Positions 45,110 through 55,874 of a stretch of 64,000 bases of DNA are shown here, in pieces. Made by a program: the position numbers and the translations under genes. This stretch comes from Phymorhynchus buccinoides. Its lineage: Eukaryota > Mollusca > Gastropoda > Neogastropoda > Raphitomidae. A model generated the notes under the pieces. It ran no database searches. It saw nothing but the letters and a program-made list of their open reading frames with translations, and was not told where the DNA came from. The DNA lies in the NCBI GenBank assembly GCA_017654935.2, contig CM065693.1:57485534-57549533 (forward strand). The letters are read 5' to 3'. Numbering within the stretch: the first letter of the stretch is position 1; every line of letters starts with the position of its first letter.

Positions 45110-45470
45110 CACACATCCCCCCCCCCCCCCTACCTATCTATCCTCCATTGCCATACAGTATTACAGCTTCTATCTGTTATGCAGAATGCTTTCCACTCAT
45201 TTCCTATACTATTCTTCTTTTGTACTGCCCCCCTAAAGTGCAGCAGAATCTTCAACTTGATGAAGTTGGCTGCCTCAGGCGAAGAAGAAAACGCACACGC
45301 ACGCACATACACACAGAAAATCATTCCCCACTCCACATAAACGAATCACCACCAAGAGACAAACTCCTATCTCACCTCTGTCCTCTTTCGCATCGCCCCC
45401 CCCCACATACAACACACACACACATACACACACACCACAGAGAAAATTAACATTTCCCACTCCACATAAA
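45110..45470. repeat. CA-rich and C-rich low-complexity sequence
   Basis: C-run at 45116-45130, CA repeats at 45410-45435, and a duplicated stretch (CACTCCACATAAACGAAT at 45329 and 45457). Before it, 44940-45080 resembles a retroposon (GAACAGGTGGGTTTTGAGG). Confidence 0.7.
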
Positions 45471-45477
45471 CGAATGA

Positions 45478-45575
45478 CAGTGGAACCTCCCTTACACAAC
45501 TCCCTCCCACTTAAGACCTTATTTTGGATGATTTGTCAAGGTCTTTAAACTTAAAGGGGGGTTCCAGTGTGCCAC
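45478..45575. mobile_element. Short TIR element (ACAGTGGAACCTCCCTTA family)
   Basis: Left end ACAGTGGAACCTCCCTTACA, right end AAAGGGGGGTTCCAGTGT, with the ACCTTATTTTGGATGATTTG core. An internally deleted member, 25 bases from the exon 5 donor. Confidence 0.75.
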
Positions 45576-45598
45576 CAAATGACAATCTCCCATCTCAC

Positions 45599-45884
45599 CT
45601 CCCTCCTCCTCTTCTTTCGCATCACCCGCAGCCTTCCGCCCAGCGATAGCTTTCACCGCCTTGCTCCTGAACTCTGCTAGAGAGAGAGAGCAGCCCCCCT
45701 GGCTACCTTCACTACCCCCTCTCTCCTCCCGTTCTTCGCCCAGAGACGGCTGCAGGGCCAGCTGTTTCTCCATCTGTAAGGTCAAGGCCAAGGTCAGGAA
45801 GGTCAGGTGAGCGCTGCGGGCGGAGGACGGTTCCAGCACGGCCAGGTGCGGGCGGAGTTGTTTGTCGACTGCCACCGAAACAAT
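45599..45884 (-). CDS. TICRR: TICRR exon 5
   Basis: Acceptor CTGTGCAG, donor GAGGGAG/GTGAGA, phase 0 to 1. Peptide IVSVAVDKQLRPHLAVLEPS, SARSAHLTFLTLALTLQME, a Gly/Glu-rich loop, then LAEFRSKAVKAIAGRKAAG and an acidic end (DAKEEEEG). Part of the N-terminal half of treslin. Confidence 0.9.
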
Positions 45885-46184
45885 CTGCACAGAACAATTA
45901 ATGACGGTGATTTATATTTATAGTTACCAAACTTTTCGGACTCTATGGCCGTGTACACACATAAGCGGATATTCCATGCGGAAACCCGTGCGCAATCCAT
46001 AAATAAGTGAAACAAAGAAGGGAAAAGATTTGCGCACGTGTCCAAATTTCCCCTATATGCGTAAACTTTTATCCTTCTTTCTTCCACTTATTTAGGTTTT
46101 CCGTACGGAACTTACGCGTCTAATGTGAACCCGGCCTTAGTTAGTGGCTAGGCGATACATGTACTAGTTTCCCAGACTGACTCC

Positions 46185-46290
46185 CGTGCCTTATGGTTGA
46201 TAATATCGTAAGAAAATGTAATGTAATAACAAAATCTGATCTTGGTGTAAAGTTTGGGGAGCGCGCCTTACAGTCCAAAAGTACAGTATG
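46185..46290. mobile_element. Decayed TATAAGGCG-family element
   Basis: GACTCCCGTGCCTTATGG, ATAATATCGTAAG and GGAGCGCGCCTTACAGTCC follow the pattern of 48995-49345. No clean ends. Confidence 0.45.
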
Positions 46291-46439
46291 TAGAGCTCTT
46301 TTTCAGGGCCGACAAGCCACGCAGTCACAGGGTACAACAAAACAAAGCAAAGCAAACCCAAAGAAAGTCACATTGGAATCATTGGAAAACTCAAGGCACA
46401 AGTTATCAACAGATTAACAAATGCATGGGCCTGTCAAAC

Positions 46440-46625
46440 ACACACACACACACACACATAATACACTGTAACACAATGACACACGCACACACTACACACT
46501 ACACAATGATACACTGTAACACACTACACTCACACTAAGCACTGTAGCAGCCCACAAACAATGACGTGGGTGCATGTGTCATTGTGTTACAGTGTATTAT
46601 GTGTGACGTGGGTGCATGTGAATGC
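46440..46625. repeat. (CA)n and ACACAATGACAC repeats
   Basis: A short CA run, then imperfect repeats of ACACTGTAACACAATGACAC and a partial inverted copy (GTGTCATTGTGTTACAGTGT at 46576). Confidence 0.8.
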
Positions 46626-46878
46626 GATGAAGCAGACCTTTGCCCCACTTTTTATTTCCAGCTCACTTCAAGAGTGCATGGGTAGACACATGCTGCAACT
46701 TTTTGGAGGGAGGGGGGGTGACCAGATACACACTTGCGTGTGGGGTGTTTTTCAGCATAATTGCGATCACACCTACAAATTGTCGGCATGGGTCTGTAAA
46801 CTGGCAGTACAAAACGATTCCAGGGACATCATTAGCTTTGATAGCTGACGACAGTGCCGAGTACGGCTCAAAAGCTCT

Positions 46879-47059
46879 ACAGTGGAAGCTCCCTTATAAG
46901 ACCTCCCATCATTAGACTCCCTCCCACATAAGACCTACTTCTCTGAGACATTGCCCTTCTTTGTAAGTATTAAAATGACCTCCCTTGAATGACCCCTGCC
47001 CTTTGTAAGACCTTTTTTTGGATGCTTTTTGAAGGTCTTATAAGGGAGGTTCCACTGTA
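46879..47059. mobile_element. TIR element (ACAGTGGAACCTCCCTTATA family)
   Basis: Left end TACAGTGGAAGCTCCCTTATA-like, right end TATAAGGGAGGTTCCACTGT. Internal CTACTTCTCTGAGACATTGC. About 180 bases, non-coding. Confidence 0.88.
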
Positions 47060-47140
47060 CATTCTTTTGATTTCTTCTTCTGTTTTTTTCAGCACACTTG
47101 TTCAGCGGAAATGCAGATTTTTGTTGTTGCTGACCGTCAT

Positions 47141-47354
47141 ACAGTGGAACCTCCCTTATCTTTCTTCTTCTTCTCGTACATGAACCTCCTTTATAAGACC
47201 TCCCATTATTAGACTCCCTCCCACATAAGACCTACTTCTCTGAGACATTGCCCTTCTTTGTAAGTATTAAAATTACCTCCCTTATAAGACCCCTCCCTTA
47301 TAAGACCTCATTTTGGATGATTTTTGAAGGTCTTATAAGGGAGGTTCCACTGTT
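47141..47354. mobile_element. TIR element (ACAGTGGAACCTCCCTTATA family)
   Basis: Second, nearly identical copy 80 bases away: ACAGTGGAACCTCCCTTATC to TATAAGGGAGGTTCCACTGT, with a short TTCTTC insertion. In TICRR intron 4, 80 bases from the exon 4 donor. Confidence 0.88.
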
Positions 47355-47434
47355 GCGTAATCGGAGGTCTCAAAACGTAATAATTACGGCCAAATCCGTA
47401 GGGCAAACGGGTCTGACGGCCCCACACGGCTCAC

Positions 47435-47595
47435 CAGAGCCTGCTGGCGACATTGAAGTGCCCTCAGTAGAGCAGCGAAGGCCTCGTGCTGATCCTGGGA
47501 GGCACCGGCCCCGGCCAGACACAGCGCATGCTGGCTCAGGCTGGGCCCCAGCCTCCGCACTTGACACCTCTCCATGCGTGCACACGCCCGCAGCT
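47435..47595 (-). CDS. TICRR: TICRR exon 4
   Basis: Donor CAGGCTCTG/GTGAGC, phase 0 at the end. Peptide LRACARMERCQVRRLGPSLS, QHALCLAGAGASQDQHEAFA, ALLRALQCRQQAL. I place the acceptor at CGTCACAG (47596-47597) after a long (TCC)n pyrimidine tract; CACCCCCAG at about 47653 keeps the same phase and would add a Pro/Ser run. A stop closes the frame near 47696. Confidence 0.82.
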
Positions 47596-48124
47596 CTGTG
47601 ACGGAGGAGGGGCTACGGGAGGAGGAGGAGGAGGAGGAGGGGGGGTGGGGGGGTTCCCCTGGGGGTGTCGTCCGGTGAGCAGAAGGCAGGCGCCCTCATG
47701 ACCGTCCTTGGTTGTTATTTCAATCTGCCGGGGATTGGACAAAGTCTGGGCCCTGGAGGACATTCAAGCAAGTCATCAAATTGTGAAAAACGCTTCTTCG
47801 TAACTTACTATGCCAGACTGCTTAAGAGTTGAAACTGATTAAAATTCTATTTTAAAACGTAGACCACAGCTGGGTTTACTATTAAATCACAAATATAAAA
47901 ACACAATGAAGAAATTTACCTCCCTCCCCTCAAAAAACCCAAAAAACCCAAAGTATAATGCACAAAATAAAACACAATATAACGTTTCAGGATCAACCAT
48001 TCTCTTGTTTAAATGCACAAAAAACAATTGTGCATAAATTTAGCTTCTTTTTGGGGGGGTTGGGGGGGGTGGGGGTACATTTCTACATTCCAAAGGGATC
48101 AAAATGTTTCCAAATGCAGAACTG

Positions 48125-48415
48125 TTGCACAAAGGATGTCACTGGTAGTGAGTCATAGTAGTACAAAGGATGTCACTGGCAGTGTGAGTCATAGTAGTAC
48201 AAAGGATGTCACTGGCAGTGAGTCATAGTAGTACAAAGGATGTCACTGGCAGTGTGAGTCATAGTAGTACAAAGGATGTCACTGGTAGTGAGTCATAGTA
48301 GTACAAAGGATGTCACTGGCAGTGTGAGTCATAGTAGTACAAAGGATGTCACTGGCAGTGTGAGTCATAGTAGTACAAAGGATGTCACTGGTAGTGTGAG
48401 TCATAGTAGTACTTA
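48125..48415 (+). repeat. About 36-bp minisatellite, 8 copies
   Basis: Units with AGTCATAGTAGTACAAAGGA and TGTCACTGG(C/T)AGTG, of 34 or 36 bases, in TICRR intron 3, directly before the LINE fragment. Confidence 0.9.
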
Positions 48416-48459
48416 CCTGCTGGTGGCGTGTTTTGTCACTGGCACCAGCTTTAAGGCAA

Positions 48460-48950
48460 TGGTACAGCTTCCATCTCCGTCTGCACACAAAGCAGTCCCG
48501 CCTTCAGCATAAGCTGGCTGTCCTATCCTTCTGTCACTTTGAACAGACCCTTCCGCCTTACCTCTCCAGTGCTCTTCACACCTACACTCCTTCCCGCTCA
48601 CTCAGATTCTCAAACACAAAACTTTTGAAAGTTAAAAAAACCCCTCTAAAATCATTTGGTTACCGCAGTTTCAGCTTCAGTGCCAATGCTGTTTGGAATT
48701 CCCTCCCAGTCGATCTCCGCCATGAACCAACTCTCTCTAGTTTCAAAGCTAAACTCAAGACTCACTACTTTCAAAGCTCATTCGGATGGTAATTTTTTCC
48801 TTCTAGATCTTGTACCTGGGTGAATGATTGGGTAATAATGTTTTGTGAGACTGCGGGTGTATCAGTGAATGGAAGCGCCTTGAGTGTAAAATAATTATAG
48901 AAAGATGCTATAGAAACGCTATCAATTATTATCATTATTTAGAGCACAAT
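48460..48950 (+). pseudogene. LINE 3' end: reverse transcriptase C-terminus and tail
   Basis: The frame ending at 48792 carries QSRLQHKLAVLSFCHFEQTL, LPPYLSSALHTYTPSRSLR, FGYRSFSFSANAVWNSLPVD, LRHEPTLSSFKAKLKTH: the usual C-terminal end of CR1/L2/Rex-like reverse transcriptases. A 3' UTR follows with GCGCCTTGAGTG, GCTATAGAAACGCTATCAAT and an ATT-rich tail. 5'-truncated, as usual for LINE insertions. Confidence 0.88.
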
Positions 48951-48994
48951 ACAGAATGAACTGATCAGTACAATTTTAATTTTACCCAATATTT

Positions 48995-49345
48995 ACCGTA
49001 TCTTTCCGACTATAGGGCCACACCTTTCTCCCAGACTGGGACCCCTGCGCCTTATACAGTGGGACCTCCCTATTAAGACCTTCCTTATTAAGACTCCCTC
49101 CCATTAAAGACCTACTTCTCTGAGGCATCGCCCTTCTTTGCAAGTATGAAAATTACCTCCCTATTACAACTCCCTCCCACTTAAGACCTTATTTTGGATG
49201 ATTTTTTAAGGTCTTAACAGGGAGGTTCCACCATAATGTAATATATATGACCAACATTATAATAAGATATCAAAATCTGAATTTTGCGCAAAATTTAGAG
49301 GGGGGCCTTATACTGGTTTATATTATTATAGTCTGAAAAATAAGG
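48995..49345. mobile_element. TATAAGGCG-family element with nested TIR element
   Basis: Left end TACCGTATCTTTCCGACTAT; CTGCGCCTTATACAGT is interrupted at 49057-49236 by an ACAGTGGGACCTCCCTATTA...GGGAGGTTCCACC element. The right part is AGAGGGGGGCCTTATACTGG. Confidence 0.7.
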
Positions 49346-49355
49346 CAACGTTCCT

Positions 49356-51644
49356 CAATTGGGTCTCTCTCCTGAAAACTGGTCCAATATGTGACATAGA
49401 AGCCAAAAAATAAAATTGGGCAAATTGAACAGAAAATGCATGCATAGAGTAGCTATATGAATCAACTTTCTTATGACATGAAAACAAAATCAGTCAAGGC
49501 TATCGTTGCTGGGTTTTATGACTTTATTTATATGCGTCCAGAGCTGGTAGCGCTGACAACACGGTGTCCTTCATTACATAATTTCATCAACTTAAATAAA
49601 CTTTATGATGCATTTATCTCTTTAGAATAACAGACTGTCTTGAAATAAAGAGTTATGAATGATTTCATTAAAAACATTTTTTTTTTAAAGTTTAATATTG
49701 GTGTTGGTTTATACCGTCTTTGGATCTTACCATAATTGATTGTTTTATTTTTCGTTATATAATGTCGTGCCACTCAAAATGCCATTTATTTTATTTCAAA
49801 TGTGTTAGAATAGTTTCATTATTATCTCTGATATTCCATTAATTTGACAATTAAAAAATAAGAGTTAAATTTTAACAAATAAATTTCTGGGTAGCGCTGA
49901 CAACAGGACACCATCTGGTAGCGCTGACAACATGGTGTCCTCCATTATATAATTTTACCCACTTAAATAGACTTTATGGTGCATTTATCACTTTAACATG
50001 GCAGACTTTCTTGAAATAAAGACTTACAAATGGTTTCATTTGCAAAATAATACAAAAGAAATGTGTTTAAATACTAGTGTTGGTTTGTGTCATCTATGCA
50101 CATTACCATGGTTCATATCAAAATGTCGTTATATAATGTCTCACCACTCAAAATGACAATTTTTCATAGCGGATGTGTTAGAATAGTTTCATTACCACCA
50201 GGAATAACCCATAGATACGGTAATTTACAATATAAAGAGCTTAATAAAAATTCAAAAATTCTGGGTAGCGCTGACAACAGGGACGCCAACTGGTAGCGCT
50301 GACAACATGGTGTCCTACATTACATAATTTTACCTACTTAAACAGACTTTATGGTGCATTTATCACTTTTAACTTACAGATTACCTTGAAATGAAGACAT
50401 GTTTTCAATGATAGAAAAAAAAGTAAAATATAAAGAGCTTAATAACAAAAATAATTTCTGGGTAGCGCTGACAACAGGGACACCAACTGGTAGCGCTGAC
50501 AACATGGTGTCCTCCATTATCATTACATGATTTCACCTACTTAAACAGACTTTACGGTGCATTTATCACTTTTAACTTACAGATTACTTTGAAATGAAGA
50601 CTATTATGATCCAATGATAAAAAAAAAAGAATAAGATTTAAATTTGAGAAAAAAATTGTGGGCAACACAGACAACAACAAGGACGCCATTGTCATCCATC
50701 CACTAAAAGAAAATTGTATGAATTAAATTTCTTGTGAATTGAAAGATATGTCTGCTACAAGAATAAATGTGTATTGTATTGGCAAATTTGGCCTTAAGAA
50801 CTTAACTGAACAAGCTATTCTACACATAGAAGGCCCATTCAGTGGCCAGGTAGCGCTGACAACGGGCCTTTTAGGGGTGGACACCATACTGTTTTTGTGC
50901 TCTCTTGACCAATCAAAACATCCCACACATTTGAAATTTTGTATGAATAATGATCTTTAGTAGTTGTTTGAAAGTAGTAAACTTTTGACTTGGGCAGAAG
51001 AAGTCCCTAGGTGAAAATTTTAATTATGTAGGTAGCGCTGACAACGCATTTTGTGGACACGACAATGACCAAAGATTTTTAAAAAATTGTAAAAAATCTA
51101 TTTAACAATTATATTTACTGTTCATGCACATACATTGTCAAAAATATGTTTTTGGATAACTAAATAAGAAAAAAATGGGTCTTAGAGATTGTTGAGGCAA
51201 AGAAAATCTGCATTATTTTTTATTATATTTGAGGACACCACATGTTGTCAGCGCTACCTGGTATTTAAAATGTTATTTTAAAACACACTTTTTGGTAAAA
51301 TCCACAAAATTGTTGCTATAAAGGAAGGACTACTACTCATCTTGGGTGTGCATGCATATGTGTGCAGAATCTTTTGTGGTTTCTGAAAAAATAGAAACTT
51401 TATGCAAGACTGTTGGGCATGTCACAAAACTAAGCACCCAAAATGCCCATTTTTCAAGACAAAATTGTTTATTAAACACATTTTGGTACATGCACAGCTA
51501 AAAGAAACATTTTATATGATTCTTACAACTATTTAGAGCTGAAATACACAAATGAATGATATCTCATTGTTTGATTTGATTTTTTATTGTTTAATAAATA
51601 GGATAGGTCACAATGACCCAGTTTTCAGGAGAGTTACCCAATTG
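49356..51644. mobile_element. 2.3-kb TIR element with GGTAGCGCTGACAAC repeats
   Basis: Terminal inverted repeats of about 28 bases: CAATTGGGTCTCTCTCCTGA... and its counterpart ending ...AGAGTTACCCAATTG; both contain CTCTCCTGAAAACTGG. Inside, GGTAGCGCTGACAAC occurs in direct orientation at about 49546, 49890, 49917, 50264, 50293, 50461, 50489, 50849 and 51031, and inverted at 51244. Around several copies a longer block (ACATGGTGTCCTCCATTA, CTTTATGGTGCATTTATCAC) is repeated. AT-rich, no transposase frame. Confidence 0.8.
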
Positions 51645-51654
51645 TCTGATTCTT

Positions 51655-51737
51655 TTGGGGGTTTTATAAGTGGATTTTCACAAATTTGGGGGGTGCGTCT
51701 TATAATAATGTGCGCCTTTGTCCAAAAAACACAGTAA
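51655..51737. mobile_element. Right end of a TATAAGGCG-family element
   Basis: GGGGGTGCGTCTTATAATAA and TGTGCGCCTTTGTCCAAAA, then ACACAGTA. It could be the remaining half of an element into which the 2.3-kb element inserted, or a separate remnant. It ends 45 bases from the exon 3 donor. Confidence 0.55.
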
Positions 51738-51781
51738 AAAAAGTTCTTAAAACTAATCATCGTAAAAAGCTAAATTCTCAC

Positions 51782-51996
51782 CCGGCTTTTGGAAGGCGAG
51801 CGTGGCGGCTGCCGCTGTGAGGGCCGCAGATCCTGACCCAGGCCCCGACCTGGAAGTGTTCCTGGCAGACGAGCAGCTGATCAGAGCACTGCAGACGGAC
51901 ATGGAGGCGAAGGAGGCCAGGAGGTGCGTGACGTGGTCCCGCCTCCTTCTCTCCTCCCCCTCTGACTCTGCGCTGGAGTCGCTGCCGCCAGGGTTT
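51782..51996 (-). CDS. TICRR: TICRR exon 3
   Basis: Acceptor CGTTTTCAG, donor AAGCCGG/GTGAGA, phase 2 to 1. Peptide NPGGSDSSAESEGEERRRRD, HVTHLLASFASMSVCSALIS, CSSARNTSRSGPGSGSAAL, TAAAATLAFQKP. A second open frame across the same bases fails the phase test with exon 2. Confidence 0.87.
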
Positions 51997-52044
51997 CTGA
52001 AAACGAAGACATAATAATAGCAATGGTAAAACAAACAAAAAACA

Positions 52045-52130
52045 AAAAAACAAAAAAATAATATTAATAATGGTGAATCATTCATATAGCGCACTCCTCC
52101 ACCAAATGTGGAGCTCTATGCGCTTAACAA
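52045..52130 (-). repeat. Retroposon tail
   Basis: Reversed tail: AATAATGGTGAATCATTCAT, ATAGCGCACTCCTCCACC, GTGGAGCTCTATGCGCTTAA. Same family as 1770-1855 and 30165-30250. Confidence 0.75.
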
Positions 52131-52319
52131 CAACAAAAATTAAAAGCAAAAATTCAACAAAAACAACACATGCAAATAGGCATACACATACATCCCCACC
52201 CATCCACACATACAATGAATATATGATACATGCATGCATGCAGAAAAGTAGGTCTTTTATGGGACGGAGTCTTATAATTGGAGGTCTTACAAGGGAAGTT
52301 CAACTGTACCAAATACCAT

Positions 52320-52790
52320 ACTGTTTAAGAGAGGAAGAACTCAGGGACCCTGTCCCGCTGTGGTGTTGGTGGGTGTGGGCAGGGCGGGCCAGGTGTGTGA
52401 CCAGGGAGTGAACATACCCTTTAAGAGAGGAAGAACTCAGGGACCCTGTACTGTTGGTGGGAGGGCAGGGCGGGCCAGGTGTGTGACCAGGGAGTGAACA
52501 TACCCTTTAAGAGAGGAAGAACTCAGGGACCCTGTCCCGCTGTGGTGTTGGTGGGTGTGGGCAGGGCGGGCCAGGTGTGTGACCAGGGAGTGAACATACC
52601 CTTTAAGAGAGGAAGAACCCAAGGACCCTGTCCCGCTGTGGTGTTGGTGGGTGTGGGCAGGGCGGGCCAGGTGTGTGACCAGGGAGTGAACATACCCTTT
52701 AAGAGAGGAAGAACCCAAGGACCCTGTCCCGCTGTGGTGTTGGTGGGTGTGGGCGGGGCGGGCCAGGTGGGTCACCAGGGAGTGGAAGGG
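52320..52790 (-). repeat. Splice-donor minisatellite of TICRR exon 2 (96 bp)
   Basis: AAGAGAGGAAGAAC starts at about 52327, 52423, 52509, 52605 and 52701 (intervals 96, 86, 96, 96). On the gene's strand four units carry a good donor, AAAGG/GTATGTTC, at 52694, 52598, 52502 and 52416. Between the first three donors the sequence is open for 32 codons per unit (VHSLVTHLARPAHTHQHHSG, TGSLGSSSLKG), so donor choice would change protein length in 32-residue steps. Confidence 0.92.
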
Positions 52791-52859
52791 GATCAGCAGT
52801 CCCCCCACATTCCTCAGGGACTGTCGAACCAGCTCATAGCTCTTCTTGTCCGCAGACAC
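52696..52859 (-). CDS. TICRR: TICRR exon 2
   Basis: Acceptor ATGTCCCAG, donor AAAGG/GTATGT at the first of four repeated donors, phase 0 to 2. Peptide VSADKKSYELVRQSLRNVGG, LLIPFHSLVTHLARPAHTHQ, HHSGTGSLGSSSLKG. LVRQSLRNVGGLLIP is the treslin-like part; the His/Ser-rich tail lies within the 96-bp repeat. The end could instead be at 52600 or 52504 in the same frame. Confidence 0.87.
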
Positions 52860-53688
52860 CTGGGACATATAACATATAAATAATATATTATATATATGCC
52901 AAAAGTTTCCTATCTTAAGGGGCCGCTACACTGCATATGACTCAATCCAACTACGATCCAACTGTCACATTTGTGAGGCATGATTCTCGTAAAACACTAT
53001 GGTCTAAATTACTTCAAAAAAAGTATTATTTCACTTTCAGTTTCAAAGTTATTCTCAGACTTTTGTACTTAGCTGTGATCACCATTATATTCAATTTCAA
53101 GCACTGCTAAGTACTGTGCAAGTGTTATGCTGTAGTAACTACATATGATAGTGTACAATAAACTTTTATTAAGCAGCAGAGCTGAGTCTAGTCTAAATCT
53201 AACGTAGTAACGGTCTACTTTTTGCAACATATTACAATTCCAAGTTGTACAGTTCTAGGTTAACCTGTGTCTACCACAGGATGTGTGATGTTATTGATGA
53301 TGTCATAACTTTTGATGTCATAGGCATAGCCCTGGAATGATGGTTTTTGTTTTAGACAAGTCTGGAAAGATTTATCTCTATATCATTTTTTTTTCAAATT
53401 GAGTCCAACAGGTCTCTTTTTCACTTTATAATTATAAAGTAGTTTCTCAAATTTTCTCCATCAGTAAATGGGTTAAGGGCTTACATAAGTTACATTATAA
53501 TCCAATGGACAGAAATAGTAAAATAAAAAGTTCAAAAAAAGTAAAGCTAAAACTAGTAAAAGTGGCTGTGCAGAAGTGGAATTGGGAGTTGTTCAAAGAA
53601 ATGATACTGAATTGAATAGCAATGACAATAAAAACAACTAAAAAAGTATCTAAAGAAAATTGTTTATAAGCAAATCAATTCCACTTAC
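52860..53688. other. TICRR intron 1
   Basis: AT-rich unique sequence with no repeat family or further exon recognised. Confidence 0.55.
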
Positions 53689-54405
53689 AGCGCCTGATGC
53701 AGCATTCAACACCTGATAACGGCCAGTGTCGACCCAATGCAGATGGATTTTGTGGTCTTCATAAAACTGCTTCCTCAACTGCTGTGGCATAAAGGCTTCA
53801 GTGAAAACAGTCTTGTCCATCACTACTTGGTTGCAGTAATGCCGCAAGCTTGCTTTGTCGCATGGAATTCGGCTGATCAGAAAAACATAGTTGGAGTGTG
53901 CTGCAGAATCAAACTGACCCATCGTTTTCTTGCCTTTGACCGGAGAACCCACATCAGGCATTTCCCATGGGAAATCGTGCACCGTTTCAGTTAAACGCTT
54001 TGACAAGCACAGAGACGGGTGAGATGGCAATAAAAATCCCTTCTTATTTTTTGTCGCTTCTTGATTACCACGACCCTTTTCAGTTTCAGACGAAGTTTGA
54101 CCTAATGTTTGTAAACATCTTTTCAAATTTCTTTCGAATTCTTGAAAGGCTTTGAGTTTAAAATCTTGAAAACCAGACGCCTTGGAATCTATTTTGCCAA
54201 CTTTTTCGTCGATGTCAAATAGTTTGTAACCCCATCGCAGCGCTTTGGTCTTGCTTTTGTCGATGGCATGAAGCTGACTGTTTAGGAAGCAGAGAAGACG
54301 AAAAACACAGAGAGCGATCGCTTCGTTCCACTTTGTTTCTCCATTTCGACTGACTGAAACATCAATCAGAAAGACAACCTGGGTGTTGGAGGCTGGTTGA
54401 GGCAT
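53689..54405 (-). CDS. TICRR: TICRR exon 1: N-terminal vWA-like domain
   Basis: 239 codons, phase 0 at the donor GCTGCATCAGGCGCT/GTAAGT. The ATG at 54405 follows AACA; the open frame extends six codons further upstream without another ATG, so I chose this start. MPQPASNTQVVFLIDVSVSR has the strand-D motif of a von Willebrand A fold, followed by WNEAIALCVFRLLCFLNSQ and ALRWGYKLFD, the classic treslin start. Later parts: FKLKAFQEFERNLKRCLQT and LRKQFYEDHKIHLHWVD. Vertebrate treslin has the same layout. Confidence 0.95.
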
Positions 54406-55055
54406 TGTTTGTCTTTCTAACACTGCCTGAAAAGAGTCGGGGTAGCAGCACTAAGTGCAAAAGATTGATAATCAATCGTGAAAGACTTTCTAGCTCTCTC
54501 GCGCTGCCATTTTGAACACAAAGTTCCCATCATTCATCGCTTCTTCCTTTTCGCAGAGGTCGCTTCCTTTCGATTTCAAGAGAATAGTCCACAGATACAT
54601 AACTAGTTAAACATTATCTTCTTCTTCGCCTTTTTAGTCATCCAACTTCATCACATTGAATTGAAGATTCTGCTGTACTAATTATAATTATATGTAAACG
54701 CTTACATTAAAATATATAGTAAAAACAATCACGATTTTTTGGAAAACAATACACACAACTAGAGCATAACATTTACCAATATTTCGTTCTGGTTTATTCT
54801 GGACTTCATCAGGGATTACAATGACAACATAATATAAAATCGATATTATGTAATTGTTGTTGTTTTTACAAAAAGTGTACCCCAGTTCTTCGCCCATCCT
54901 CACCCATCTAAGATCGCTCTCTTCATCAGCTGTGCGGCCTCTAACCTTCCTTTGGTCGAGTTGCCATTGGTGAAGAAAACCATTTCATGAACAGTTTATT
55001 ATCAGTCTCTTTGATTGGGTCGCCCTGTCACCGTCAACAACGTCAACAATCATGG
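54406..55055. other. Region upstream of TICRR
   Basis: The 5' UTR and promoter are expected here. 54480-54600 contains GATTTCAAG and CGCTTCCTTTTCGCAG but no TATA box I can defend. From 54690 on the sequence resembles 420-600 (AAAAGTGTACCCCAGT, CTCACCCATCTAAGATCGCT), an interspersed repeat. Confidence 0.5.
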
Positions 55056-55740
55056 AAACCATTTTAATAAGGGCCACATTGCCTGGTATGCCGCCCAATT
55101 GATGTGCCAACCCGCCGGAATAGCATCTGCCCCCCACCCACCTCTGCTATCTGGTAGTCATAGTCGGAAACGACAGACTGGCATACAATACATGCACTGT
55201 ACGTATTATACCGTCCTGTCGAGGCCGACCATTAACAGCCTCAGAACAAGGTACGGTAATGATGAATGTGTCTTAGACAGTCAACACGGGTAGTAGTAGT
55301 AGTATGTATAAATTGGACTAAACTCCCCACCCGCGTTGACTGCCTAGACGCACTCATTCTTCTTCTTCGATCGCTCAGACAGTTTCCTGTCAATTATGAG
55401 CGCAGATGCGTCATGCTGCCGTTATGCGCCAAAGTAAGAACTAATTAGGCCCAGCATGTCCTACATCGGCTGGAGGAAATCTTTTTGAAACTGTTTCTTG
55501 AAAATAGGCAGGAGAATGGACCGGAAAGGCAGAAAGACAGTAGATGACAGCAAGCACTGAAAGAGGAAAGGCAGAGTCAAAGAGAGTGACAGATTAGGGG
55601 AAGTTACAAGCACAGAACTTCCAGAAGTGGGGGAACTATTTATACAAAAGACCCCCGGTATCCCCACGGAGGGAGACGCACTCATGAATACTGTACAGTC
55701 TTCGGGGAGCAATCAATAATAATTTATGAGATCAGGGTCG
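55056..55740. repeat. Reversed copies of interspersed repeats
   Basis: 55110-55190 is the TCGTTTCCGAC family reversed. 55370-55720 is the family of 27132-27420 reversed (GACAGTTTCCTGTCAATTAT, GCATGTCCTACATCGGCTGG, CAGGAGAATGGACCGGAAAG). Confidence 0.7.
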
Positions 55741-55874
55741 TCAGTCGCCAATCCAACTAAAGGGAGCATACTGTTACTATACAGCCGAATGGTCCAAAAT
55801 ACAGGAGTTATCGATCCTTGCACGCAAGTCGGCGCCCTGCCAATATGAAGTCATGCGTGGCTTGTATTATATAA

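Larger units (their letters stand above)
15096..54405 (-). other. TICRR: TICRR (treslin) gene, whole coding span
   Basis: Treslin works with TopBP1 and MTBP in the nucleus to load CDC45 onto MCM and fire replication origins; it is the metazoan counterpart of yeast Sld3. The 20 exons below join in phase, except at 8-9, into roughly 1,900 residues, close to vertebrate treslin. Domain order fits the family: an N-terminal vWA-like region (exon 1), a helical middle Sld3-treslin region (about exons 7-14), a region with two CDK sites (exon 18), and a long disordered C-terminus packed with S/T-P-x-K/R sites (exon 20). The ATG at 54405-54403 has A at -3 (AACAATGCC). Introns are dense in minisatellites and transposon remnants. 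Confidence 0.93.

Noticed and set aside
46561..46915. Plus-strand frames of about 90 codons in TICRR intron 4
   Set aside because: They overlap repeats and a TIR element, and no homology is visible.
53737..54155. Plus-strand frames opposite TICRR exon 1
   Set aside because: They are antisense shadows; the minus strand encodes the vWA-like domain.
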